NCBI GenBank assembly: GCA_028291515.1
Contig: JAQGHU010000025.1
Coordinates: 106,686 to 170,685, forward strand
From: Schlesneria sp.
GTDB taxonomy: Bacteria; Planctomycetota; Planctomycetia; Planctomycetales; Planctomycetaceae
Length of the DNA: 64,000 bases
Reading direction: 5' to 3'
Position 1 is the first letter of the stretch. Every line of letters begins with the position of its first letter. Under the pieces are notes generated by a model. That model was not told the origin of the DNA. It made no database searches and worked only from the letters and a program-made list of their open reading frames with translations. Below, one piece after another: positions 45,513 to 54,369 of the stretch. The position numbers were made by a program, and so were the translations under genes.

Positions 45513-46361
45513 TCAGTCCCACAGCGCACGAATACCATAGAACGCGGTGTCTTTCACGCGACGTGCGAACTCTTTCAACACGTTTGTACGAGGGTCGGCG
45601 CAATAAGTCATGCTCAGCATGATCCGGAGGTCGCCTTCGGCAGTCGGGCTGGCTTTGTGCAACACGCGAGCTCCCTCGAAGACCACAATCGTGTTTGGCG
45701 ACGTGCAGAAGACCTGGTCCTGGCCATCGGGACGCTTTTTCATGTAGTTGCTCTGCGACAGTCCCCCGGTGGCGGATTCGTTCGCGAGCGACAACAGCAC
45801 CGTAAAGTGGCGACCACGGTAGAAATTGTGATCGTAGTGCCAGTTGATGTGATCGCCCTTTTCTTTATAGCACAGCACCGACAATGAGCTTTGGTCTCCA
45901 TTGGGCGTGGGGAAGACCGGCATCCCGACAATTGTTCCCACCCATTCCTGTACGATCGGGGAATGATAGAAACCCAGGCAACCGGGTGCGTGAGAGTGGA
46001 TTTTTTCATAAGAGAGCGTGCGGCCCTTCTTGTGAGTCGGAATAAAACTTGGCGTCATATAGGGGACGCTGCGTTCCGCTTCAGCTCTCAACGATTGCAG
46101 ACATTCGAGTGAGACAAAGTTTTCAATCCGAACGATGTATTCGCGATTGAATGCGTCAGCCAGCGAGCGTGGATTAATCGACGACTGAATCGTCACGGGA
46201 TATTGATCGACATCTCCCTGACGTTGCGCGGCGAGTTCAGCAAGCAAACGACGACGGTGGAGACGGTGTCGGATGAGCACCGTCAGCAAGATGGAAATCA
46301 AAACTGCGGCGGCGATGGCCCAACGCCACATAGAGTTTGCTTTCTGGACTGATTCGAGCAC
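45513..46361 (-). CDS. Membrane-anchored 2OG-Fe(II) oxygenase-like protein
   Basis: 282 residues (272 from the internal ATG at 46331). One N-terminal membrane helix ([17 protein letters not shown]) is followed by the double-stranded beta-helix: [20 protein letters not shown] carries the H-x-D metal motif, and [18 protein letters not shown] carries the distal His and the Arg for 2-oxoglutarate. Such enzymes hydroxylate proteins, lipids or small molecules. The sequence [10 protein letters not shown] resembles prolyl-4-hydroxylase-like members. No substrate protein is adjacent. It lies 236 bases upstream of the SUMF1-like gene on the same strand, separated by the repeat element. Confidence 0.8.
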   Translation of the reverse strand: MLESVQKANSMWRWAIAAAVLISILLTVLIRHRLHRRRLLAELAAQRQGDVDQYPVTIQSSINPRSLADAFNREYIVRIENFVSLECLQSLRAEAERSVPYMTPSFIPTHKKGRTLSYEKIHSHAPGCLGFYHSPIVQEWVGTIVGMPVFPTPNGDQSSLSVLCYKEKGDHINWHYDHNFYRGRHFTVLLSLANESATGGLSQSNYMKKRPDGQDQVFCTSPNTIVVFEGARVLHKASPTAEGDLRIMLSMTYCADPRTNVLKEFARRVKDTAFYGIRALWD

Positions 46362-46499
46362 GGAGCGAAATGCAGGTCGCTATTTTTTGAGTCGCCGACG
46401 ACATCGTCAAGACATATCGAGTGAAGCCGAGGGGTTTAACGCGGAATACATCGAAAACGCATCGACGTGTGGGGTGGACCATCGACGTGATGCGTTGAC

Positions 46500-47081
46500 C
46501 TACTGCTTCCGGTCCCACTTCGGTTGTACAAACAGATCCCCGATGGAAATCTTGAATCCCGGCAGGAACGGTTCGCCTTGAAGCGTTTGCGTCTCCTTAA
46601 ACATCCGACCTGAAGTCGGGGGATGAAACTGATGCACATGCTTTGTGATCGGATCAATCACCCAGACTCCTTTGATTCCCGCTTCCAGATAGCCTTTGAC
46701 GCGCTCGGACATCCCGTCGCGTCGATCATTCGTGGAGGCAACTTCGATCACGAGGGCCGGGGCCTCCGTTGCGATCAAGTTGTCGGCCTGTGCAAAGCGA
46801 TCTCCTGATTGGAAGCACGAGATCGCGGGACACCGAATCGTGACTGGATCATGTGCCAAGACCAGCGGCAGCTCAAAACAGGCGTAGGTGTCGGCCGACG
46901 ATTTCAGATACTTGGCCAGCGGTAGTGACAGATTGCGGACCACATCGCCGTGCAGTTCGTCCGGAGGGTTGAGACGGATCAGGCGACCGGCGACCAGTTC
47001 GATCCAACGATCTCCTTCGAGCAATCGGTCTTCGTATTGCTGGACGGTTATAGGTCCAGTGGAATCGGGAGTCGGGGGCAT
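46500..47081 (-). CDS. Uma2-family putative endonuclease
   Basis: 193 residues. It has the PD-(D/E)xK-like core of Uma2 (DUF820) proteins: YEDRLLEGDRWIELVAGRLI, FELPLVLAHDPVTIRCPAISCF, and PALVIEVASTNDRRDGMSERVKGYLEAGIKGVWVID (in parts), where IEV and the K of RVKGY are the catalytic-like residues. The family expands strongly in planctomycetes and cyanobacteria; function is unknown. It is divergently placed to rmlD. Confidence 0.88.
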   Translation of the reverse strand: MPPTPDSTGPITVQQYEDRLLEGDRWIELVAGRLIRLNPPDELHGDVVRNLSLPLAKYLKSSADTYACFELPLVLAHDPVTIRCPAISCFQSGDRFAQADNLIATEAPALVIEVASTNDRRDGMSERVKGYLEAGIKGVWVIDPITKHVHQFHPPTSGRMFKETQTLQGEPFLPGFKISIGDLFVQPKWDRKQ

Positions 47082-47245
47082 GGACGACCTTTGTGATGCT
47101 CAGGCGTGCGTGAAGGTTCACGGTATTGTATGTTCAAAGTGGTACGAAGGCACGTCGATCGAACAACGTCGCGGGCCTCTCGAAACGGACTTTCATTGGT
47201 GGCGGAGTTCTTCGCTGAGAACGGCGTCGGTCGAGGAGTTGAGTG

Positions 47246-48103
47246 ATGCGGATTGCCGTGATCGGGGCGTTCGGCCAACTGGGCAGCGATTTGATGCCGG
47301 TGCTTGGTGAGCGAGGGATACTTCTGGGGCATCACGACATCGAACTCGCCGAGCCAGACAGCATTGCAGCAGCACTGGGTGCTCGGCAGCCGACGCATGT
47401 GATCAACTGCGCGGCTTACAATCTGGTCGACAAAGCGGAAGACGAGCCTGAGGTCGCGTTTCGGGTGAACGGGTTCGGCACGCGGAACCTGGCGAAGTGG
47501 TGTGCATCGCAAAAGATTCCGCTGTTGCACGTCAGCACCGACTATGTGTTCGGGCTGGAGCAGAGCGATCATCCATGGATGGAGACTGATCCGACCGGGC
47601 CAGCGAGTGTCTACGGCACTTCCAAGCTTGCGGGTGAGATCTTCGTCCGCAGCCTGTGCCCTCAGCATTTGATCGTCAGAACGTGCGGGCTGTACGGCCA
47701 TCGTGCGGCGCGCGGCAAGGGGAATTTTGTCGAAACGATGCTGCGTCTGGGTCGCGAACGCCCGGAACTCAAGATCGTGGCCGATCAATATTGCACGCCG
47801 ACTTCGACGGCGGATCTGGCTGTGGCGCTCGTTCAGTTAATCGAATGCGACAAATGGGGTGTGTATCACGCAACGAATGCCGGCCAGTGTTCCTGGTATG
47901 AATTTGCATGCGAGATCTTCCGGCTGGCGAATCTTCCGGTGAAAGCGATCCCGATTCCGGCTGCCGAGTACGCCCTGAAAGCGCGTCGGCCTGACTACAG
48001 TGTTCTGGATTGCTCGAAGCTGCAGTCGGTTTTGGGAGAGGCGCAACCGTCCTGGCAGGATGCGCTGGCACGCTATCTTCGAGATCGGATCGCCGCCAGT
48101 TGA
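47246..48103 (+). CDS. RmlD-type NAD(P)-dependent sugar-nucleotide reductase
   Basis: 285 residues from the ATG at 47246 (a GTG lies three bases before). The dinucleotide loop is AVIGAFGQLGSDL, the catalytic YxxxK is YGTSKLAGE with the Ser/Thr of STDYVF upstream, and NCAAYNLVDKAEDEPE is the RmlD-type motif. dTDP-4-dehydrorhamnose reductase makes dTDP-L-rhamnose in the last step. rmlABC are not nearby, so a related dehydratase-reductase role is possible. Confidence 0.88.
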   Translation: MRIAVIGAFGQLGSDLMPVLGERGILLGHHDIELAEPDSIAAALGARQPTHVINCAAYNLVDKAEDEPEVAFRVNGFGTRNLAKWCASQKIPLLHVSTDYVFGLEQSDHPWMETDPTGPASVYGTSKLAGEIFVRSLCPQHLIVRTCGLYGHRAARGKGNFVETMLRLGRERPELKIVADQYCTPTSTADLAVALVQLIECDKWGVYHATNAGQCSWYEFACEIFRLANLPVKAIPIPAAEYALKARRPDYSVLDCSKLQSVLGEAQPSWQDALARYLRDRIAAS

Positions 48104-48226
48104 AAAGGAAATGTGGCTCGGTGAAGTGGCCGGGTTGGAGATTTCTGAAATCTAAATTGATCCGGCCGCCGTCGATTTGCGTACAGTAGGGGCACATCTC
48201 TCGACGGTGAACTCGGAGTCTCCGAG

Positions 48227-48997
48227 ATGAACGAGAATCCAAGCCTCAGCCCAGGTTCCGTGGCCGCCGCGTCATTGCGAAAACGGGGGTTGGGAAGCAT
48301 CGTTCTTAGGGGACTCGCGGCTTGCGGTGTCCTTCTGGCGCTGTTGGCCCTGTTGCTACCCCTGTTTAATCGCAACGCCGCATCGGCTGCTCGCAGGGTT
48401 CAGTGTTACAAGAACCTGCGGCAGATTGCATTGGCGCTGGAGAAGTACCAGGCGATTCATCAAGCGTTTCCTCCGGCTCACACTGTCGATTCGAACGGCA
48501 GGCCGCTCCATAGCTGGCGGACGCTGATACTGCCGTATCTTGACCAAGAGCGGCTCTACGAAAAGATCGATCTGTCAAAAGCCTGGGACGATCCTGCCAA
48601 CGCGGAAGCATTCGGCACGAAGTTGCCGGTCTTCCATTGTTATTCGAACGCTTATCCGCAGAACCACACCGGGTACTTGGCAATCGTGGGGCCAGACGCC
48701 TGTTTTCAGGCGACGAAATCGAGGCCGGTTGCCGAGATCACCGATAACCCTGCGCAAACGCTGATGGTGATTGAGGTTCCTTTGGACAAGACAGTCCACT
48801 GGATGAAACCTGTTGACGCCGACGAGCAACTGGTACTGAGCATCGGACCCAACAGCAAACTGCTCCACCAAGGTGGCGTGAGCGCGCTGTTCGTAGATGG
48901 TCATCTTCAATTCTTGAGGACAGAGACTGACGTCCAGATACGCCGCGCTTTGATTTCGATCAACGGAAATGAGCCCGTGAGCGAAGGGAGTTGGTGA
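48227..48997 (+). CDS. DUF1559-type exported protein, paralog 1
   Basis: 256 residues. N-terminal soluble stretch, then a membrane helix (LAACGVLLALLALLLPLF), and the DUF1559 body: [54 protein letters not shown] and VSALFVDGHLQFLR. The DUF1559 family resembles pilin-like PulG proteins but here no prepilin cleavage site is seen. Planctomycete genomes carry many copies. It is first of three tandem paralogs. Confidence 0.87.
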   Translation: MNENPSLSPGSVAAASLRKRGLGSIVLRGLAACGVLLALLALLLPLFNRNAASAARRVQCYKNLRQIALALEKYQAIHQAFPPAHTVDSNGRPLHSWRTLILPYLDQERLYEKIDLSKAWDDPANAEAFGTKLPVFHCYSNAYPQNHTGYLAIVGPDACFQATKSRPVAEITDNPAQTLMVIEVPLDKTVHWMKPVDADEQLVLSIGPNSKLLHQGGVSALFVDGHLQFLRTETDVQIRRALISINGNEPVSEGSW

Positions 48998-49054
48998 GCG
49001 CAGCCAAGCTGTTCCATCGTCGGCCAAAGAATCACTGACAACTGGGAGACTTCG

Positions 49055-49816
49055 ATGACAGACAATCCTTATGCCAGTCCTGGCCCTGAGAACAATCCCG
49101 CTCCTTTGAAAGCGAGGTGGAAATTCGGTTTGTTCCATCTGCTGAGCATCGTCGTGATCGGAGGTTTGGGGATTGCTCTGCTCATTCCCGCCCCGACGCG
49201 ATCTCGAGTCGCGGCAAGACGTACTCAGTGCAAAAACAATCTCAAGCAAATTGGGTTGGCACTGCACAACTACCACGAACATTACGGTACATTCCCGCCG
49301 GCCTATACCGTCGATTCGAATGGAACGCGACTGCACAGTTGGCGGACGTTGATTCTTCCGTATGTCGATCAGACAGAACTTTTCAATAAGATCGACCTGT
49401 CGAAAGCATGGGACGATCCCGTGAACGCGGAAGCCGCCGAGACACCGTTGTACATGTATCACTGTCCGTCGGCTCCTGGTCCAAACAATCACACGTCATA
49501 CGTGGTTGTTGTTGGTGCTGATACCTGTTTCCCAGGTGCGGGCTCGAAAACTTTGTCTGAGATCACAGATGGAACGGCCAATACGATGATGGTGGTCGAA
49601 GTAGACTCGGAGAAATCCGCTCCCTGGATGTCACCGATGGATGCGGATGAGCAATTCATTTTGAGCGTGGGGCCGAAGAGCAAAGTTTCACATACCGGTG
49701 GACTACATGCGCTGCTGGCAGATGGGTCAGTCCGGTTTATCAGTTCAAACATCGATGTGAAAACCCGTCACAGTCTGATGACGATTGATGCAGGGGATAC
49801 CGTCGGCGATTTCTAA
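49055..49816 (+). CDS. DUF1559-type exported protein, paralog 2
   Basis: 253 residues. MTDNPYASPGPENN, a membrane helix (FHLLSIVVIGGLGIALLIP), [53 protein letters not shown] and GGLHALLADGSVRFISSN. It shares most motifs with the genes on both sides. The 49055 ATG lies nine bases after GGGAG. Confidence 0.87.
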   Translation: MTDNPYASPGPENNPAPLKARWKFGLFHLLSIVVIGGLGIALLIPAPTRSRVAARRTQCKNNLKQIGLALHNYHEHYGTFPPAYTVDSNGTRLHSWRTLILPYVDQTELFNKIDLSKAWDDPVNAEAAETPLYMYHCPSAPGPNNHTSYVVVVGADTCFPGAGSKTLSEITDGTANTMMVVEVDSEKSAPWMSPMDADEQFILSVGPKSKVSHTGGLHALLADGSVRFISSNIDVKTRHSLMTIDAGDTVGDF

Positions 49817-49876
49817 GCGACTGTGCGTGATTCTGCTGCGGGTGCCGCTATTTCGATTTGTGGATGGAGAATGGCG

Positions 49877-50638
49877 ATGACTGACAACCCCTATGCCAGC
49901 CCGAATCCAGAGAACAAGTCGATACCGACGAAGGGGGGGCTGAAGATCATTTTGCTGCAAGTCGCCGCCGCGGCGGCTGTGGTATAGGTCCTGATTGCGT
50001 TGTTGCTTCCGAATGTGCAGCGAGCTAGGGAACCGGCGAGGCGAACTCAATGCAAGAATAACCTCAAGCAGATCGGCATGGCATTGCATCAGTACCATGA
50101 CACCTATGGTACTTTTCCGCCTGCGTACACGGTCGACGTGGATGGCAAACGGCTGCACAGTTGGCGGACGTTGATTCTACCATTCGTGGATCAGATCGCT
50201 CTCTACAATAAGATCGACCTGGCAAAAGCGTGGGATGACCCGGTGAATGAGGAAGTTGCCAAGACGATGCTGGCAATCTACCGCTGTCCTGCTGTCATCG
50301 GTCCACCGAACAATGCGTACTATGTCTCTATCGTGGGACCTGACACCTGTTTTCCCGGTGCAGCTTCCAGATCACTAACTGAGATCAAGGACGGCCCCAG
50401 TCAAACTTTGGCGGTCGTGGAAGTAAACCTGGAAGACGCTATTCCCTGGATGTCACCGATGGATGTCGACGAACAATACCTTTTGAATGTGGGGCCGAAG
50501 AGTAAGGAGGCGCATCCCTTAGGAATCCATGCCCTTTTTGCGGATGCGACCGTCCGATTCCTGAGTGAAAACCTCAAAGAGAGTACTCGTCGCGCATTGA
50601 TGACCGCCGACGCACACGACACCGTTGGAGAATGGTAG
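49877..50638 (+). pseudogene. DUF1559-type paralog 3 with an in-frame TAG
   Basis: 762 bases, exactly the length of paralog 2. MTDNPYASPNPEN and [40 protein letters not shown] and [13 protein letters not shown] align throughout, but codon 37 at 49985-49987 is TAG, in the membrane helix (AAAAAVV then VLIALLLP). Translation from a later TTG at 50000 would lose the anchor. It is either a recent nonsense mutation, a sequencing error or a readthrough case. Confidence 0.82.
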
Positions 50639-50660
50639 GTCAACAGTTTCGAAGGTCGCG

Positions 50661-51377
50661 ATGAAGAAGCTCAACCCCGTCACGTTGCCGAATCTGCTGC
50701 CGTTGGTGACAGCCCTACTGATCCTTCGCGTGACGGTCGCCGTGGTGCTCAACTATTGCGACTATCTGCCGCCGAATTTCGGATCGGACTTTTTGCAGGA
50801 TCGTGAGCATTACTTTTGGAAAGGCTACCACTGGGCCTTCTACACGCATTTGGCATCAGGGCCCGTCTCACTGATACTGGGGATGATCCTGATCAGCGAT
50901 CGATTTCGATTGCGGTTCCCGAAGTGGCACCGTTACCTCGGCCGAATTCAAGCTATCAACGTGTTGTTTCTGGTGGCACCCAGCGGACTGCTGATGGCCT
51001 ATCGCGCAATGACGGGGCCCATCGCAGCAATGGGGTTCGCAATGCTGGCCATTGCGACCGCGGCCTGTATGGCGATGGGATGGCGAACTGCTGTGCAACG
51101 ACGATTTGCGGAGCATCGCCTCTGGATGCAGCGCTGCTTTGTGCTGCTGTGCTCGGCCGTGGTTGTCAGAGTCATCGGTGGGCTACTGACCGTGATCGAC
51201 TATGGGCCGGCGTGGCCTTATCAAGCGGCTGCCTGGGGAAGCTGGCTGGTGCCGTTGCTGGTCTTGGAGTTTCGGCAAAGCCGAGAATCAAGAAAAACGG
51301 TAGAAACACAGAGGCACGGAGAGAACAGAGGAAGAGTCATTGGAGAGATGATGAGAAGCCAAGCTCCTCTGCGTTAG
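50661..51377 (+). CDS. DUF2306-like integral membrane protein
   Basis: 238 residues from the ATG at 50661. About six hydrophobic helices; HWAFYTHLASGPVSLILG, FPKWHRYLGRIQAINVLFL and FAEHRLWMQRCFVLLC are the conserved His/Arg-containing pieces of DUF2306 proteins. Function unknown. The final 33 residues (SRKTVETQRHGENRGR and beyond) are translated from an intergenic-type repeat (51303-51330), so the original stop was probably earlier. Confidence 0.8.
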   Translation: MKKLNPVTLPNLLPLVTALLILRVTVAVVLNYCDYLPPNFGSDFLQDREHYFWKGYHWAFYTHLASGPVSLILGMILISDRFRLRFPKWHRYLGRIQAINVLFLVAPSGLLMAYRAMTGPIAAMGFAMLAIATAACMAMGWRTAVQRRFAEHRLWMQRCFVLLCSAVVVRVIGGLLTVIDYGPAWPYQAAAWGSWLVPLLVLEFRQSRESRKTVETQRHGENRGRVIGEMMRSQAPLR

Positions 51378-51439
51378 TTGACAACTTTTGCAAGCCATCG
51401 ATTCTCTCAACTCTGTTTCCTCTGTGCCCCCGTGTTTCA
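51303..51439. repeat. Inverted repeat, GAAACACAGAGGCAC family
   Basis: Arms 51303-51330 and 51412-51439 (GAAACACAGAGGCACGGAGA / TCCTCTGTGCCCCCGTGTTTC) pair imperfectly. Related arms at 27968-27989, 28216-28240, 63621-63651 and 63761-63791. It lies at the 3' ends of the convergent DUF2306 and bacterioferritin genes. Confidence 0.8.
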
Positions 51440-51474
51440 AATCTCTTCATCTCATTCCGATTGGCCGGTTGTGA

Positions 51475-51963
51475 TCAGTGGCCTTCTTCTGGATGTTCGC
51501 CCATCTGCTGAGCCATGTACAACTGGACGCCGATCTTGGAGATCAGGTCGAGTTGTGATTCCAGCCAGTCGACGTGTTCTTCTGATTCGACCAGGATGGT
51601 GGCCAGCAGTTCGCGGCTGCCGTTGTCGACTTCTTCGGCACAAATGCGGACGGCTTCGTTGTAAGCGTTGACGCCTTTGGTCTCGAGAACTAGGTCGTTC
51701 TGCAATTGCTCTTCGACCGTGGAACCGACGCGGATCACGTCGTAACGGGCGATTTCGGGAACACCTTCCAGGAAGATGATGCGATCGATCAGCTTTTCAG
51801 CGTGCTTCATCTCGCCGATCGATTCGACGTAGTGCTTGTCGGCCAGCTTGTTCAGGCCCCAGTTGCGGCACATCTTGGCTTGAACGAAGTACTGGTTGAT
51901 CGCGGTCAACTCGATCGTCAAACCGGCATTGAGGACATCGATAACGCGTTGCTTGCCTTGCAT
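51475..51963 (-). CDS. bfr: Bacterioferritin
   Basis: 163 residues from the ATG at 51963 (a GTG lies six bases earlier). The di-iron ligands are present at the usual positions: E18 (GLTIELT), E51 and H54 (IGEMKHAEK), the E127/H130 pair (VESEEHVDWL), and the haem-binding M52. Bacterioferritin stores iron in a 24-mer. No bfd gene is adjacent. Confidence 0.96.
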   Translation of the reverse strand: MQGKQRVIDVLNAGLTIELTAINQYFVQAKMCRNWGLNKLADKHYVESIGEMKHAEKLIDRIIFLEGVPEIARYDVIRVGSTVEEQLQNDLVLETKGVNAYNEAVRICAEEVDNGSRELLATILVESEEHVDWLESQLDLISKIGVQLYMAQQMGEHPEEGH

Positions 51964-51969
51964 GGTCAC

Positions 51970-52451
51970 TCTTTCTTTCGGAGTCCAATTCGGATTATTC
52001 TAAGTCGCTGATCTCGCCAGAGATCGGATCGGCCGCAATCGATGCGGGATCAGCGGCAAACTGTCCAATAGGGGAGCAGAATGGTCGAACTTGGATTGTA
52101 GAAGTCCCCGCGCGTGGCCGCTATCAATCTGAGCGACTCGACGGCCATTTTCCGCCGATTGAAATCGAATCTCGACAACTAATCGGCTGACATTGAGACG
52201 TGGTCGCGGCCAATGTCGACGGCATTCTCCGCATGCCGAACGAGGCTCACCCGCAAGATTGTGAGTTTTCCATCTTTCGTGAGCAGATATTGCTGCCAAT
52301 GGGTGGGAATCGCTGCCATCTGTGCTGGACTGCAGTCGGATGACGTGCCATAAAGCATTGCCTCGCTCGACCATTGGCTGAAACCCGTCTAGAATGAGGT
52401 CACTCTGATGTCCCTGATTGGGGACGCGGAAGTTGCATCTGGAGATTGACG
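51970..52451. other. Divergent intergenic region between bfr and the flotillin gene
   Basis: 482 bases. A 124-codon open frame on the minus strand (52000-52374) has an unconvincing composition and no motif, and I do not call it. I do not see a clear iron-box or other operator. Confidence 0.4.
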
Positions 52452-53414
52452 ATGGACGACCTGTTAAAAATTCTGTTCATCATCGGCGTCGGCTTCGGCG
52501 TGTTGCTGACGATCATCGTGCTGGCCGTCTTTGCCGCGTATTTCAAGTTGTGGCTGCGAGCGTTTGTCACGCGAGCCCGTATTAACCCGTTCTCGTTGCT
52601 GTTCATGTCGCTGCGGAAGATCAATCCGACTGCGATCGTCGACGCGAAGATCAACGCCGTACAGGCGGGATTAAAAGAAGTCACGACGGACCGCCTGGAA
52701 TCGCACTATCTGGCCGGTGGCAACATTCGCAACGTGGTTCGGGCGCTGATCATCACACATCGCGCTCAGATCGATTTGGATTGGAACACAGCCGCAGCGA
52801 TCGATCTGGCTGGTCGTAACGTGCTGGAGGCGGTTCAAACCAGCGTTAACCCGCGAGTTATTGACTGCCCAGATCCGAAGTCGTTTGGTCGAGACACGCT
52901 GGACGGTGTCGCCAAGAACGGCATCCAATTGAAGGCACGCGCCCGTGTGACCGTTCGCACGAACCTGGCTCAACTGATCGGCGGGGCGACTGAAGACACA
53001 ATCGTGGCTCGCGTGGGCGAAGGGATTGTGTCGGCGATCGGTTCCTGCGAAACGCACAATGAAGTGCTCGCCAATCCGATGCTGATTGCGAAGACGGTGT
53101 TGCAGAAGGGACTGGATTCTCAGACGGCTTATGAGATCGTCTCGATCGACATTGCCGATATTGATGTGGGCGACAACATCGGAGCCCGTCTGCAGGCGGA
53201 CCAGGCCGAAGCGGACATGCGAATCGCTCGAGCCAAGGCCGAAGAACGACGAGCCCGCGCTGTGGCCGCTGAGCAGGAAATGAAAGCACTGACGGTGGAG
53301 AATCAGGCGAAAGTCGTACTGGCGGAAGCTCAGATTCCGCTGGCCATGGCCGACGCTTTCCGTGGTGGATTCCTGCGAGCCAAACCACAACCCGGCACCA
53401 ATGGCCACGCCTAG
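52452..53414 (+). CDS. floA: Flotillin-like protein
   Basis: 320 residues, starting at the ATG at 52452 with GGAG seven bases upstream. An N-terminal membrane helix ([21 protein letters not shown]) is followed by the SPFH-type region of Flo[22 protein letters not shown] segment, [33 protein letters not shown] (in parts), [23 protein letters not shown] and a C-terminal Ala/Glu-rich helix. FloA forms membrane microdomains that organise signalling and secretion. Length fits the YqfA/FloA group. The usual NfeD partner is not adjacent. Confidence 0.93.
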   Translation: MDDLLKILFIIGVGFGVLLTIIVLAVFAAYFKLWLRAFVTRARINPFSLLFMSLRKINPTAIVDAKINAVQAGLKEVTTDRLESHYLAGGNIRNVVRALIITHRAQIDLDWNTAAAIDLAGRNVLEAVQTSVNPRVIDCPDPKSFGRDTLDGVAKNGIQLKARARVTVRTNLAQLIGGATEDTIVARVGEGIVSAIGSCETHNEVLANPMLIAKTVLQKGLDSQTAYEIVSIDIADIDVGDNIGARLQADQAEADMRIARAKAEERRARAVAAEQEMKALTVENQAKVVLAEAQIPLAMADAFRGGFLRAKPQPGTNGHA

Positions 53415-53475
53415 TCTTGATTGAATTGACGGCTATTCTCTGACGCCCAGTGTCGAATCGTAGTGTGTTGCACGC

Positions 53476-54357
53476 ATGCCGTATGTCTGGTTCGTTGTCG
53501 TCTGCTGCATCTGGGGAAGCAGCTTCGTCCTGATGAAGCGGGCGATGCTGGGGCTGTCTCCAATCGAGATCGGTGCTTGGCGCGACTTCGGCGGAGCCCT
53601 GGTGCTGGCGCTGATGTTCCTGCTGGCCAGACGCAAGTTCTCTGTCCGTAAATCGGATTTCGTGCCACTCCTGGGGGTGGCCATCCTGGGTTTTGCGTGG
53701 CCTCATTCCATTCAACCGGAACTGGTCAGCCGAATCGGCGGCGCGTTCGTCGGGATGACGGTTGGCATGACTCCGTTGCTGACGATCATGGCGTCGATCC
53801 CGATCCTGGGCGTGTTCCCGACCCCGCGACAGGTATTTGGCGTGATCGGGGCACTCGTCTGCATGGCCATTCTGATGGAGGACGGATTGCGACATCATGT
53901 CGCGCTGTCGGATTTATTGCTGGCATTCAGTGTGCCGACGACCTATTCCATTGCCAACTGTTGGATCAGGCGAGCACTGCGGCATCTGCCGCCGTTAGAA
54001 CTGACGATGTTGTGTCTGGGGACCGCATCATGCGTGCTGCTTCCCCTGTCGATGCTGATCGATGACGGCCGGACATTCCATGCGCCACACTGGCCGATCG
54101 CTGTCGCGGCCGTCGCGACGCTGGGGATCGCCGGGACAGGAATTGCGACGTTACTGTTTAACAAGTTGGTTCAAGATCAGGGGCCACTGTTTGCGACGAT
54201 GACGACGAACCTGGTTCCCGTCGGCGCGATCCTCTGGGGTTGGGCCGATGGCGAACGGATCACCACGGTGCAATTGGCGGCACTCGTCGGAATTCTGGTG
54301 ATGGTCGGCATCGTTCAGTTCGGCGCGGCACAACCGGTAACGAGTTCGCCCGAGTAA
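53476..54357 (+). CDS. EamA/DMT-superfamily transporter
   Basis: 293 residues with about ten membrane segments in two EamA repeats. The N-terminal VVCCIWGSSFVLMKRAMLGLSP is diagnostic, and the second repeat starts at LSDLLLAFSVPTTYSIANCW. DMT transporters export amino acids, nucleobases or other metabolites; substrate unknown. It starts 61 bases after floA. Confidence 0.88.
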   Translation: MPYVWFVVVCCIWGSSFVLMKRAMLGLSPIEIGAWRDFGGALVLALMFLLARRKFSVRKSDFVPLLGVAILGFAWPHSIQPELVSRIGGAFVGMTVGMTPLLTIMASIPILGVFPTPRQVFGVIGALVCMAILMEDGLRHHVALSDLLLAFSVPTTYSIANCWIRRALRHLPPLELTMLCLGTASCVLLPLSMLIDDGRTFHAPHWPIAVAAVATLGIAGTGIATLLFNKLVQDQGPLFATMTTNLVPVGAILWGWADGERITTVQLAALVGILVMVGIVQFGAAQPVTSSPE

Positions 54358-54369
54358 CCCGCGGATCTA

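Noticed and set aside
45277..45603. N-terminal extension of the SUMF1-like gene ([17 protein letters not shown])
   Set aside because: These residues are translated from the inverted repeat arms at 45349-45481, a well-known source of spurious peptides; the signal peptide starts at 45276.
52000..52374. A 124-codon minus-strand open frame between bfr and floA
   Set aside because: No motif, hydrophobic pattern or ribosome-binding site supports it.
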